Assembly (NCBI GenBank): GCA_034440635.1 | Contig: JAOTON010001682.1 | Location: forward strand, 464,501-528,500 | Source of the DNA: Lepas anatifera | Taxonomy: Eukaryota > Arthropoda > Thecostraca > Lepadidae | DNA: 64,000 nucleotides | Reading direction: 5' to 3' | Shown: piece after piece, positions 53,801 through 61,290 of the stretch | Layout: every line of letters begins with the position of its first letter | Numbering within the stretch: the first letter of the stretch is position 1 | Notes under the pieces: model-generated | The model's database searches: none | What the model was told of the DNA's origin: nothing | What the model saw: the letters and a program-made list of their open reading frames with translations, nothing else | Translations under genes and position numbers: made by a program

Positions 53801-56216
53801 TCCCCCACACCCACGCACACCCACGCGGACACCTGCTCTGTCGCGCAGTCCTTTACGAAGCCTAAGTGTCGCCGACAAAACAATGTTTTATGGGTGTGTT
53901 TTCTCGTTGATGCTCTTTTACAAAGTCGTGTACTTCAATGGGGAAAGGATGGGTTAAGAGGAGGTGTGAAGCGCACGAGCTTTATGGACATTCGCGGCGT
54001 TGTTTTTTTATAGGTATGTGACAGTCATCGACAACGCATTGGCCATCTTAGATCCTTTACAGGCCTCTTTTTACCTAGACCGTACGACATTCAACACTTG
54101 CAATAAGTCTCAACCGTCACGGTTATTGGGCTGTTTCTAGATGGGCGGAACGTATTCCCACTTTTTATAAAGTAACACCATCTCTTTGGATGACCACCAG
54201 GGTAATGAATTCGGAGTCATTTTCCTAGGTTTATACAATTATTGAAAATTTCGGTCAAACACGATGAAAAAGATGGAACTTTCACATAAAGATGGGTAGG
54301 TATATAATATTTCCATGTTTTTACCTAGTGGTTCTAGAAATATTCAAGACAGCATGGTTTATGTTCCGTACACAGAGTCATAAGACGCATTTCTACCTCG
54401 ACATTCACACCCCTTCTCTGGATGGTAATGTGTGAACTACAGGAGCAGGAGTCGTCAGCATCCTTAGTGCGATAGTCCTACTTTCTCGCATACCTGCAAA
54501 ATGAGCCGGCCGCCGAACCGCCAAGTGCCTCTCTGCGCATTGCAATGAGATCTCGTCACGGCAACTCGGACTAACCTCAATCTCCAGAGGTCAGTCCTTG
54601 CAAACGCTACCCAGTTAAAGGCGGTGAACGTACACGTACATTTGTACCCCTGAAGTTTTAGCCACCTGGGTATTGTGAAATAGCCCCACTGTGTCTTGAA
54701 ATCAAAACAAAAGGTGACACACGTACATGAATTTAGAACTGATAGCGTTCAGCTACTCGAACAGCAGATGCCTATTTCAAAATAACATGACGTTTACTTG
54801 TCTTCACATTTCTTGTTACAACTGGTGCAAGCGCACTCCGGTGCCTATACAATACTTGCTAACGAACCGTGGAATCGCTGGCAACCTATTAACGCCGCTG
54901 CAGCCGAGGTGCCCGATAATGTTTAGCACGGGCGAGCTCGACACACGGCCTGCTAACGGGAGAGCTCGTCTAAAACCGGTTATAACCGGACCCCTCGGCG
55001 CCGGAGTTGAGATGTGGTCATCTGACCTCCCTCGGGCTGGACTAACTGGCACGGGTTGAGATCTAGGTGGTCCAACACAGCCACGGTCCCCAAAACGGTC
55101 GAATTTTGACCACTTTAAGCCGGTTTTTGTCAATATTTTTGCAATTATTGCATTATTTTGTTTTCAAGTTTTCAGCCGCACTCCCTTCCACCGCTCACGA
55201 AAGGTTTTATTTGGCCTTTTGCTGAATTGAGAGGGAGTCTGACATATAAAAACAAATGACATAAGAAAGTATGCACAAAGCATTAAAATTAATGCCGATG
55301 GGTTGACCAATGCGGAGGAGACGTATCTGACGCTTTCACAAGGAATTTGAGGAGGCATGCTGAGAAAAGTAAGTCAAAACATTTTTAAGCGTTCCAGTGC
55401 GCACATATAAAGCCCGATAGCTTCCACTGGCGTTACATACCATTTCATAAGGCCATACCATACCCAAATTTACAGAGACCACTACAGTCAAGCCAAGGCA
55501 CTATATTCACTTATTTATTTTATTTAGTGAAGTCACGTCTTCGATATGACCGGTCTCAGGGTAAAAACATTTAAGCGGTTAAGCAGTAAAAACCAGCACC
55601 TTCTACCCCTTGCCCACGTGACACGCTACCGACGAGATTTTCCACGCACCACAAAAACTGACCAAAAAGTGGAATAGTTGATGACACCAATATCAAATGG
55701 CTGGAGCGTTTGAGTGCTAGCTCTACCAGCATGTCCTGTCTTATGTTGAACGAACATAGACCACAACCTATAATGTGGGTAAAACTTAGCACAGGCATAA
55801 AGGGTTTTGAAGCGGGATAGAAATAAATGCAAAGTTCTCTCAATGACTGCTGGAAAACCTAGTTTCCTATGATTTTTATTCGAATCCAGAATTTTGCTGT
55901 ACTGATTTCACCCGCAGGATTTTTCCAGATAAATTGGAAACGAACACTCCCACTTAACTGGAATATTTCCCATTTTCTTCCACACTTCTGACATATTTGT
56001 TCTCTAGGTAGTTCTGAAGTCAATGAAGATATCCTGCTCCTATCACCATAAAGTAAAATCCTCCAGATTCCCTCCACTTACGAAGCACTCTGCTGCGTCG
56101 TCCATGCAGCCCAGTTGGAAGCGCTGTTGGTCGGAGAAGCTCTCAGCCAAGGCTCTTCGGAGGGCGTCCGGGTGCAGGACGGACTTCTCGCTGTGCTGGA
56201 ACTGCTGGAAGAGCTC
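29512..56216 (-). CDS. USP53/USP54-type ubiquitin hydrolase (echinus family), 5' end missing
   Basis: Eleven exons on the minus strand: 56216-56082, 43962-43795, 40168-40019, 38843-38574, 38028-37630, 37369-37173, 36690-36592, 35837-35666, 35065-34936, 33506-33324, 32861-29512. They sum to 5,253 nt, 1,750 codons plus stop. The family shapes are clear: [80 protein letters not shown] and [14 protein letters not shown]4 zinc site (CNAC with CPSAC) and the His box (GKHY) are present. The Cys-box exon is not in the window as far as can be seen. Vertebrate USP53/54 were long listed as inactive; later work reports K63-linked chain cleavage. The product probably acts at cell junctions or in the cytoplasm. 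Confidence 0.92.
33324..33506 (-). CDS. USP exon J
   Basis: 183 nt. It encodes helical [20 protein letters not shown] and [20 protein letters not shown], probably a coiled or MIT-like bundle. The acceptor ccttgtccacag keeps the phase. The open frame extends further upstream but stops at a TAA before it could join exon I. Confidence 0.85.
33845..34700. mobile_element. TTAA-type MITE (family ACACGCG/ATTGACG), complete
   Basis: 856 bp with terminal inverted repeats TTAACACGCGCATTGACGGG and its complement cccgtcaatccgcgtgttaa (one mismatch). Just inside lies gggcgggtacccgccc at both ends. It contains many AGGTCA/TGACCT hexamers. It lies in the USP intron between exons I and J. Confidence 0.9.
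34936..35065 (-). CDS. USP exon I
   Basis: 130 nt: [18 protein letters not shown], then a helical stretch [20 protein letters not shown]. The acceptor is ttttttcag and the donor gtgagt. Confidence 0.88.
35474..35626. mobile_element. hAT-like MITE
   Basis: The ends cagggacggacgccagag and ctctgcatccgcctgtg are imperfect complements. The flanks gctggatt and gctagatt match at 7 of 8. It lies in the USP intron just downstream (minus strand) of exon H. Confidence 0.8.
35666..35837 (-). CDS. USP exon H (acceptor uncertain)
   Basis: The frame [20 protein letters not shown] and PPLLKPNAQ is open and joins exon I in phase 0. To fit the two leftover bases of exon G the exon must start after cagccgag (35837). 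The stronger-looking ccccacag acceptor at 35842 would break the frame unless a microexon lies in between. Confidence 0.7.
36592..36690 (-). CDS. USP exon G
   Basis: 99 nt, reading [20 protein letters not shown], a segment I recall as conserved in USP53/54. The acceptor is caccctcag and the donor gtgagt. Confidence 0.85.
37173..37369 (-). CDS. USP exon F
   Basis: 197 nt: [20 protein letters not shown] through [11 protein letters not shown]. It leaves two bases of a codon, completed by exon G. The acceptor is ctcactag and the donor gtgggt. Confidence 0.85.
37630..38028 (-). CDS. USP exon E
   Basis: 133 codons, phase 0. It finishes the USP fold ([30 protein letters not shown]), then enters a proline- and arginine-rich linker ([14 protein letters not shown]) and ends AFDSLYEQ. 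Confidence 0.94.
38574..38843 (-). CDS. USP exon D (His-box exon)
   Basis: 90 codons, phase 0: [19 protein letters not shown], then VSVGIVWDS, and the catalytic-His region [12 protein letters not shown] at its end. The acceptor is ccctctgcag and the donor gtgagg. A pyrimidine-rich minisatellite abuts the acceptor tract. Confidence 0.95.
38869..39250 (-). repeat. Pyrimidine-rich minisatellite abutting the exon D acceptor
   Basis: On the coding (minus) strand, units of about 25-35 bp repeat cctgactaacctctctaacc-like sequence. They run straight into the tctgacctccctcccc tract and the tctgcag acceptor of exon D. The units carry CTAAC/CTGAC, which match the metazoan branch-point consensus, plus a pyrimidine tract, but mostly lack a clean terminal AG. 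Confidence 0.85.
39285..39335 (+). mobile_element. SINE 3' tail fragment (copy 3)
   Basis: It matches the end of the SINE at 1920 (catatatggccctggcagtt, ggtgcgtcgatagctcc). Confidence 0.6.
40019..40168 (-). CDS. USP exon C
   Basis: 50 codons, phase 0: [10 protein letters not shown] at the start and [18 protein letters not shown] at the end. The final Cys joins exon D to complete the second zinc-binding pair. The acceptor is ctctggcag and the donor gtaagg. Confidence 0.93.
40447..40619. mobile_element. hAT-like MITE (family CAGTGGCGGAT)
   Basis: The ends are cagtgacggatacaagg and aagttcgccacta. The flanks ggtgatac and agtgatat match at 6 of 8. It lies in the USP intron upstream (minus strand) of exon C. 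Confidence 0.7.
41844..42840. mobile_element. TTAA-type MITE rich in AGGTCA, copy 3
   Basis: Same orientation and ends as 14950-15979 (TTAACCCGCGCCCC and cgagggTTAA), 997 bp with many small deletions. A DR4 pair of AGGTCA lies at 42231-42246. Confidence 0.88.
43795..43962 (-). CDS. USP exon B
   Basis: 56 codons, phase 0: [47 protein letters not shown]. The first CxxC pair of the zinc finger is here. Its acceptor and first 16 codons are the founder unit of a tandem array lying in the upstream intron (52829-53516). Confidence 0.95.
43912..43998 (-). repeat. Founder unit of the exon B acceptor array
   Basis: The 3' splice site and first 16 codons of exon B, plus the adjoining intron to tggcacgt, form one unit of about 79 bp. 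The next units were separated from it by the insertion of 43999-52828 and resume at 52829. Confidence 0.88.
43999..44225. repeat. Left terminal segment of the 8.8-kb element, first copy
   Basis: cagggacggcggattcca, gtggtgcagttgcaccac, ctttttgcaccac, gcgcccccggccggtca and agaaaatca follow in this order. The same order recurs at 44533-44763, so the end is duplicated. Confidence 0.8.
44225..44512. repeat. GGCGCC tandem array 1
   Basis: Units of about 20-25 bp of the form ggatagcataggcgcccct, with many variants. Confidence 0.88.
44533..44763. repeat. Left terminal segment of the 8.8-kb element, second copy
   Basis: It starts cagggacggcggattccg and repeats the block order of 43999-44225 with about 75-80% identity by eye. 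It is either a nested element end or an internal duplication. Confidence 0.78.
44764..45512. repeat. GGCGCC tandem array 2
   Basis: About 30 units of ggatagcataggcgcccct type over 750 bp. Open frames on the minus strand here are repeat translations. Confidence 0.9.
46099..46140 (-). mobile_element. tRNA-like 5' half (SINE head)
   Basis: The minus strand reads gccccggttgctcggttggt then agagcgtcgggctc, a good A-box region. No clear B-box follows. Confidence 0.45.
46489..46800. mobile_element. Outer hAT-like element end carrying a nested MITE
   Basis: cagtgacggatc at 46489-46500 continues after the insertion as ggcggatctagaatttt, so a hAT-like end was split by the MITE at 46501-46773. The far end of the outer element was not found. 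Confidence 0.6.
46501..46773. mobile_element. hAT-like MITE nested in another hAT end
   Basis: cataggcagatccagg and cctggatccgcgtatg are the ends. It is a close relative of 16797-17036, with repeated ggcgcc hexamers. The flanks gacggatc and ggcggatc match at 7 of 8. Confidence 0.85.
47770..49300 (+). pseudogene. Broken LINE reverse transcriptase with RNase H remnant
   Basis: In shifting frames: [19 protein letters not shown] (RT block with DF-A-DxV-H), [38 protein letters not shown] (YADD catalytic motif), [17 protein letters not shown] and, near 49060, WTDGSVHGG, an RNase H start. Several stops and frameshifts make it dead. An RNase H behind the RT points to an I/R1/LOA-like clade. Confidence 0.85.
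49494..49646. mobile_element. hAT-like MITE with perfect target duplication
   Basis: It runs from cagggacgtaggagccgg to cgacactcctg and is flanked by cctgtgcc on both sides (49486-49493, 49647-49654). Confidence 0.85.
49995..50450. mobile_element. TTAA-type MITE (family AAGGTGCCAC), copy 2
   Basis: The ends ttaaagggaacgtggcacct and aggtgccacattccttttaa are complements. TTAA is on both borders. It matches 13346-13808 through its length. Confidence 0.9.
50785..50855 (-). mobile_element. tRNA-like sequence (SINE head)
   Basis: The minus strand reads gcgcagtggtctagcggtta (A-box) and, 30 bp on, gggtcgaatccgggg (B-box). The acceptor stem does not pair, so an active tRNA is unlikely. Confidence 0.55.
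52090..52700 (-). pseudogene. Broken Jockey-like LINE reverse transcriptase
   Basis: In shifting minus frames: [20 protein letters not shown] (the GxPQGSVLSxTLF block, decayed), then [13 protein letters not shown] and CNGLKFS, then [15 protein letters not shown] and [10 protein letters not shown]. The order and shapes are those of non-LTR reverse transcriptases. At least two frameshifts and several stops are present. Confidence 0.8.
52722..52793. repeat. GGCGCC array near the right end of the 8.8-kb element
   Basis: Three to four ggcgccccc units in the same orientation as the left arrays, followed by cttgcaccacttctcg and the right terminus. Confidence 0.75.
52829..53516 (-). repeat. Array of about nine copies of the exon B 3' splice site
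   Basis: On the coding strand each ~75-80-bp unit has ctccctccccag followed by gagaacatc...ctgcacgtgcac and acgcagcacgtg, the acceptor and first codons of exon B ([10 protein letters not shown]...TQHV). Units start near 52832, 52912, 52990, 53085, 53161, 53239, 53318, 53379 and 53454 and decay away from the exon. The second unit would read [17 protein letters not shown] and stop. Confidence 0.92.
53517..56081. other. Rest of the USP intron between exons A and B
   Basis: No exon, RNA gene or element with defined ends was recognised. Confidence 0.5.
56082..56216 (-). CDS. USP exon A (first one seen)
   Basis: 45 codons, phase 0 at both ends: [20 protein letters not shown] through MDDAAECF. The acceptor is tggttccag and the donor gtaagt. 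The missing upstream exon should encode the Cys box and the CIFCALK-like segment. Confidence 0.93.
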
Positions 56217-56689
56217 CTGGAACCACAAAGAGAGACAAGGTTAGCTAGTGTGTAGACGGGTTACTGTTGTTGCTGAAACCAGATATAACGGAGAGGTCCA
56301 TTGGTGAGTGGAGAGCGAGAGGGAGCATATAACTAAACATTACACATTTATTTATAAGTCTGATGTAAGTCTCGAGAACATTTCAAAATAACAATAGCAT
56401 AGGAGAAAAGTATACTATTCGCAACTAAATAGCAACACAGTACATCTGAGTTGTACGATGTGGATTCACTTCTACCAGCTGTCGCTTAGACTCTGTGTGT
56501 GTTTTGGTGTTTTAGGACGTTTCCGGCGGCTTGGCTTAGTCCGTTGGGTGCATCCCACGGATTTTTGAACAGCAACGTTAACGCCACTACCTCGAAACTG
56601 TACCCCAAACTTTTTCACGGCACAACTATTCGAGTGTACTTGTGCGTCACAGTACCGAAAAAGCCGGCTGTACCAACGAGGTTGCAGGG

Positions 56690-56768
56690 TAAGACGTGAC
56701 CTGGGATCGAACCCAGTTAACGAGGTCACGCAATTCACGCTGACAGCTCCGCTACACAGCTGAATAGA
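56690..56768 (-). mobile_element. tRNA-like sequence (SINE head)
   Basis: The minus strand reads tgtagcggagctgtcagcgt (A-box) and gggttcgatcccagg (B-box) at tRNA-like spacing, but the ends do not form an acceptor stem. Confidence 0.55.
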
Positions 56769-57514
56769 GGCCACGCGGGCGGGAGGAGGCGGCGGTGTAA
56801 CAACACCTGCACGTGCGCAGTTCTGAAAACCCAGTCTGCAACGTGCATACTCTACAGGAAACGCTCAGCCAATTAGCGACTCACACCCCAGCTTTAATCA
56901 AGGCGGGTATTCAAACGCCCATTAAACGAGTTTACACCCCACATGGGCGTCGTTTTCGTCTCTATCTTGTGCCCGTAGTATCCAAGCTGAGTCCGGGCTG
57001 GAACCACCACAAAAAAGCGGTATAAAAGCCTCGTGGAGGGATCGCTTCGGGTCTGAAGAGCATGACAATGGCGCCGACTCTACAGCTTAGGCTTCAGGGG
57101 AAAAACAAAAGCTTCAGCTTCAGGTTCAGAGGAAAACAAAGGCACAGACTGGCTCCAGGATGGAGACGGCAGTGGTCGGGGTAGAGAGAGAAGCCAAACA
57201 AGCACGGCGAGATTGTTTTCAACGGAGAGGTTTGAAGGTGAAGAAGTGTTGTTGTCGTTTCGAATGAAGCTGCTACAAGACTAAAGATCTACGACAGAAA
57301 GCGGTCTTATAGATACGGTGTATTATTATAAGGCATTTGCAAAGGATTAGAAACTTAATTTCCTAGCCAGATGATTTTCAAATGGAACCCCAATTAATCC
57401 TACAGTCTTAAAAAGGCACAGTTGATTAATTACTTCCCGTCGTGTATCGCTGGGTATCATCCTCTGTCCAGGCCTTCAAACGTATCGAATAATATCGGTT
57501 CAAAAACCTTAAAA

Positions 57515-57600
57515 TTACCTGTACACAGACTCGAACCGGCGACCTACACTTCCAGCCTCACCAAACTCATTAATCTAACCCGCCTCATCTCTCCAAATTC
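57515..57600 (-). mobile_element. Weak tRNA-like sequence
   Basis: ggttcgagtc (B-box) lies on the minus strand with a loose A-box-like gggttagattaatgagtttg. This is probably a worn SINE head. Confidence 0.3.
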
Positions 57601-59876
57601 GGCACGAGCCAATCTTCTACCGCCCCCTTCGCCTCCGCCCACCCACGATTCCAAACAAACCGACCGCCAACTTCAAAGCCGGCCAATAACCACCGCAACA
57701 TTAATCGCAGTCCAAGTATGATTAATTGCGGGTTGCCACGCGGACCGTCGTGATTACCTAGATGGTGTTTGTTTTCGCTTCCAGGATGCCCTGTACACGG
57801 CGTGGGGTCTGGATAGCACCTGCTCTAACTTCCGGGTTTTCTGGATTTCGGGGCGGGGACCGTGTGGAGGGTTCTGAGCCGTGTGTGGGACCGTGCGGAA
57901 GGAACGGTAACGCCCGTGATCGCCATTTTTACCGGCCCTAGCATCTTCAAAACTGTCCTACATAGCATGTCAAAATGCTTACACCCGTTGATGAGAAAAA
58001 CAGTCCCCTCAATTCGTGAAGTTGGCAGGCTTTTAAAGGTATCATGTAGGCAGTTCTCGCCAAGTCGGGTTTAGCGTATTCAAGAGACCTCTCGCATACT
58101 ATTTGCTAGCCCACTGCAGTGAGCTTGTTGTGTATTCAATTGATTGTGTATAGTTTGGTCTAAAAGGGACACTATAATCTTCATCGATTGTGCATATAAT
58201 TTATTTCCTATAAACTAGAACGCGACAATGCATTCTCCTTTCCAGCCTCACTCCCCTGTTGGCTTCAACATGCTCTTTATAAATACCACAATAGACTACC
58301 ACACATCTTAAACAGCCCATGCCTCTACCACATTCTTTTCACATCGACACCACCACCCAAAGCGACTCCTGAGCACCCATCAAACGCTCACCGCCCTCCC
58401 CTCCCCATCCCCACCATAACTGGCGGTCGGACGAGTTTGCCCGCGGGCGATGCGGCGGCTGACCTCGATTGAAGCAGAAGCCGTGTTCGGCCTCGCCGGA
58501 GCGAGATAAGAGTAGGTCAGCAAGAGAGGAAGCGACAGAGGCGGCTTAGAGAGGATCTGGCGAGGATAGACCCGGGCAGGCGGACGATGATGTGGTAAGA
58601 GACGCAATAGGTGGGAATGTTTCGTGGGTATGTGTTTGGTAAAAGAACACTTGCCCCAGTATAGCTGGTAGATTGGAACAGTTTTATGAAAAGAGAAACA
58701 ATTAAGCATACGGAAATACTTAATCTGCCTGGGAAAACGAGCATGCACGACAGAAATGTACTCAGCAGAAATATGACATAGTAATAATAATTGGTCTCAT
58801 CAGAACCATCGATTTAAAAAGACAACAGGGCTATCTTAGGGATAGGCATATTGGCAACGCAGAAAGCGTTCCATTTTCCAACACCGAAACAAAGCTAAGA
58901 ATAGCATGCTTCAATTTAAACGTGCTTCAAACAATTGAAGAACATGTGGGGCGTTGAAAACTGAAGGGAAGTGCAAACTGGGCAAAGTTCCACTTCGATG
59001 GAGAAGCAGCACACATAAATGACTCATCTGCAGGTGAATCGCGAGTCAATGACACGAGGCATCCATTTCTCCAGGTGTCAATGAGCCCTCCTCGAAAAAG
59101 TCCGTTAACTTCCGTCCGCCACAATGGGCGATTTTTTGGAATTCACAGACGTAAACATAACCCTTCGCGAATGGTCGCTGACACAGTTCCGTTTCAGTGA
59201 ATGGTCACAAAATCGCATCGCACGTGAATCGGTTCGTTTCATCATTCATCAAAGCCTGTCATCGACCGGAGTGTTTACGCAAACAGGCTGGAGGCGAAAA
59301 CCCGCAGTTAGACACAAAAACCAGACCATTGTAGGTACTCATTCTTCCAGCCAGGAAAGCCCCAGATGCCAGAATCAACAAGCAAACAGGTTGGGAGTAG
59401 ACGCAATTACCTTTTTCATGAGATGTACCAGAAATCGACAGTCATTTTCACTATTTTCCAAGGCCGGTATCTAAACTTTGAATAATACCTACTCATGCTC
59501 CGAGAAAGAGTTCAGAATGCCTCCCCCACTAGCCATGAACCCTCAAAAGCAGGCAATAACTGAAACTGACCTCTCCTTTTCGACAATATCTACTGCACCG
59601 GGACGACCCCGACCCTGCGAGCGAGCCCTCTCCCTAAATACACCACCGGTGCTTTTTTAGTACGTCTACTTAGCAACGCTTGACTTGACGCGCATAGCAT
59701 CACAGACTTCACCACAAAGAGCTCCTCCGAAGCGTTCCCGCGCTCGGTAGGTCGATAAAGACTCCTCGGGCTCGGAAGCATCGGAGAGAAAAGCAGAGTT
59801 CAAACGTCGACCCTTTGTGCCGCGTGGTCTGACTTGAACACAACCGAGAGGAACCGCGATCCGGCGAACGACAGAT

Positions 59877-60027
59877 CAGAGGCGGATCCAGGGGCAAAAT
59901 ATTGTCATCCCCCCTTGTCCCCAAGTGACCAGATTTTACCCATTTTTACCCGATTATCCTTAAAAACATCATTTTCAAGATCTTGCCTGGGTTCCCCTCC
60001 CCCACTTTAAGTTTACATCCGCCTCTG
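59877..60027. mobile_element. hAT-like MITE
   Basis: The ends CAGAGGCGGATCCAGG and acatccgcctctg are complements over about 10 bp. No clean 8-bp duplication was seen. Confidence 0.65.
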
Positions 60028-61135
60028 GATAGCATTGGTGACATATGGAAGGCGAGGTTTAGAGTTAGGGACGGGGAGGCAGTGCAACGTCAGGGGGTTT
60101 ACATTGTTGTATCGTTTCAATAGACATCCCCGCGCGGTGATATTGTGTCATGATCGAAGTTACGACGATGAGAGCTGAAATTACAATAGAATCTTAGTTA
60201 CGCAAGTTCAGCTTTACACAGGAGTACATAGATCCAACCTTCCACTCGTCAGTCCTCGACCGACTTCCAAATTCACGACCTCTTCGTCAACTCCACAATA
60301 GCTGGATTCGAATTCCCACCCAGGAGCTTATGACCGAATGACCCTGAACCCACCTCAGTGACAGCTTCTACAACGGCGTCTCCTCTCGCCGGAGACCTAG
60401 TTCCAGTCTCCGCCGCCGGAGGGACCAGGGTGATGTTTGGTTCAATATCCGCGTGCATAAGCAGAGGGACCACAGAGGATCACCACGTTTAGAGGTGCAA
60501 ATCTGGTATTTGGATAAAAATAATCCCGCCATGACAGTAACGTCCGTCTTGAACATACTTTGATTGAAGCCATCATCGCTACTTGAGAAATTTTATTATT
60601 ATAATTCTAACACAATTCACACGTATTTGGGATTACCAGCGTCAGGAATTTACACCACTAATATCAGAGCGCCCGAGGCAATCGCACATACCATCCTTCT
60701 CGTACGGGTCCCAATCAAAATCGCATTTGTCACTGAGCATAACGGAACGCGGCGCTGTGTCACCATAATTTCGTCACCAGAAAATGGATCCACCAAAAGG
60801 TCACTGGATTTTGTGAGCTAGGACAAAGTAGTTGGACAGATTTGAACGAAGCCGGGTTAGTAACAAATCTAAAGCGGAAATGCTACAGAGCAATGCTAAC
60901 TACCTCGCGTAATCACTGGCGCGAAGGCCCTTGAATTCAGCCGGCCAATTTTTCTCCGGTCAGGAAAAAATGGAGGTTTGTATCATACTATGAGACGCAG
61001 TCCTGACCTCCCCTCCCCTTTGAATCCGGTGCTGTGATTAACTTTATATTCCTGCCAACCCTGATAAAACTTTTCATCACCATTCTGTCTATCACCTGCA
61101 TTGACAACGACGAACTATTCATGCATCCAGCCCGC

Positions 61136-61290
61136 CACATTTTTCAGGGCAGACCCGGGCTGGTGCTGACCGGGGAAGGCGAACTTTGAGCATATTCGGT
61201 ACCAGCAATAATGACGATGGACCCAAAAATTTGGGGGACGTCCCCCTGCTTGGCCAACAGGGAGGACACGCCCCCCGCCGGCTTTCGGCG
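61136..61290. repeat. Dispersed repeat, copy 2
   Basis: It matches 14571-14760 in the same orientation (cccgggctggtg, tttgagcatatt, gacgatggacc). Confidence 0.55.

Noticed and set aside
53696..54013. A 105-codon frame as a possible USP intronic gene
   Set aside because: Low-complexity [14 protein letters not shown] content and no family features or splice support.
57602..57615. aattcggcacgag, identical to the EcoRI adaptor used in old cDNA libraries
   Set aside because: It lies inside ordinary sequence with no vector on either side; a 13-mer match can occur by chance in a genome. A related ggcacgag also occurs at 5761.
60273..60556. Minus-strand frames reading LLMHADIEPNITLVPPAAE as a possible upstream USP exon
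   Set aside because: They do not match the Cys-box region expected before exon A, and no fitting splice sites were seen.
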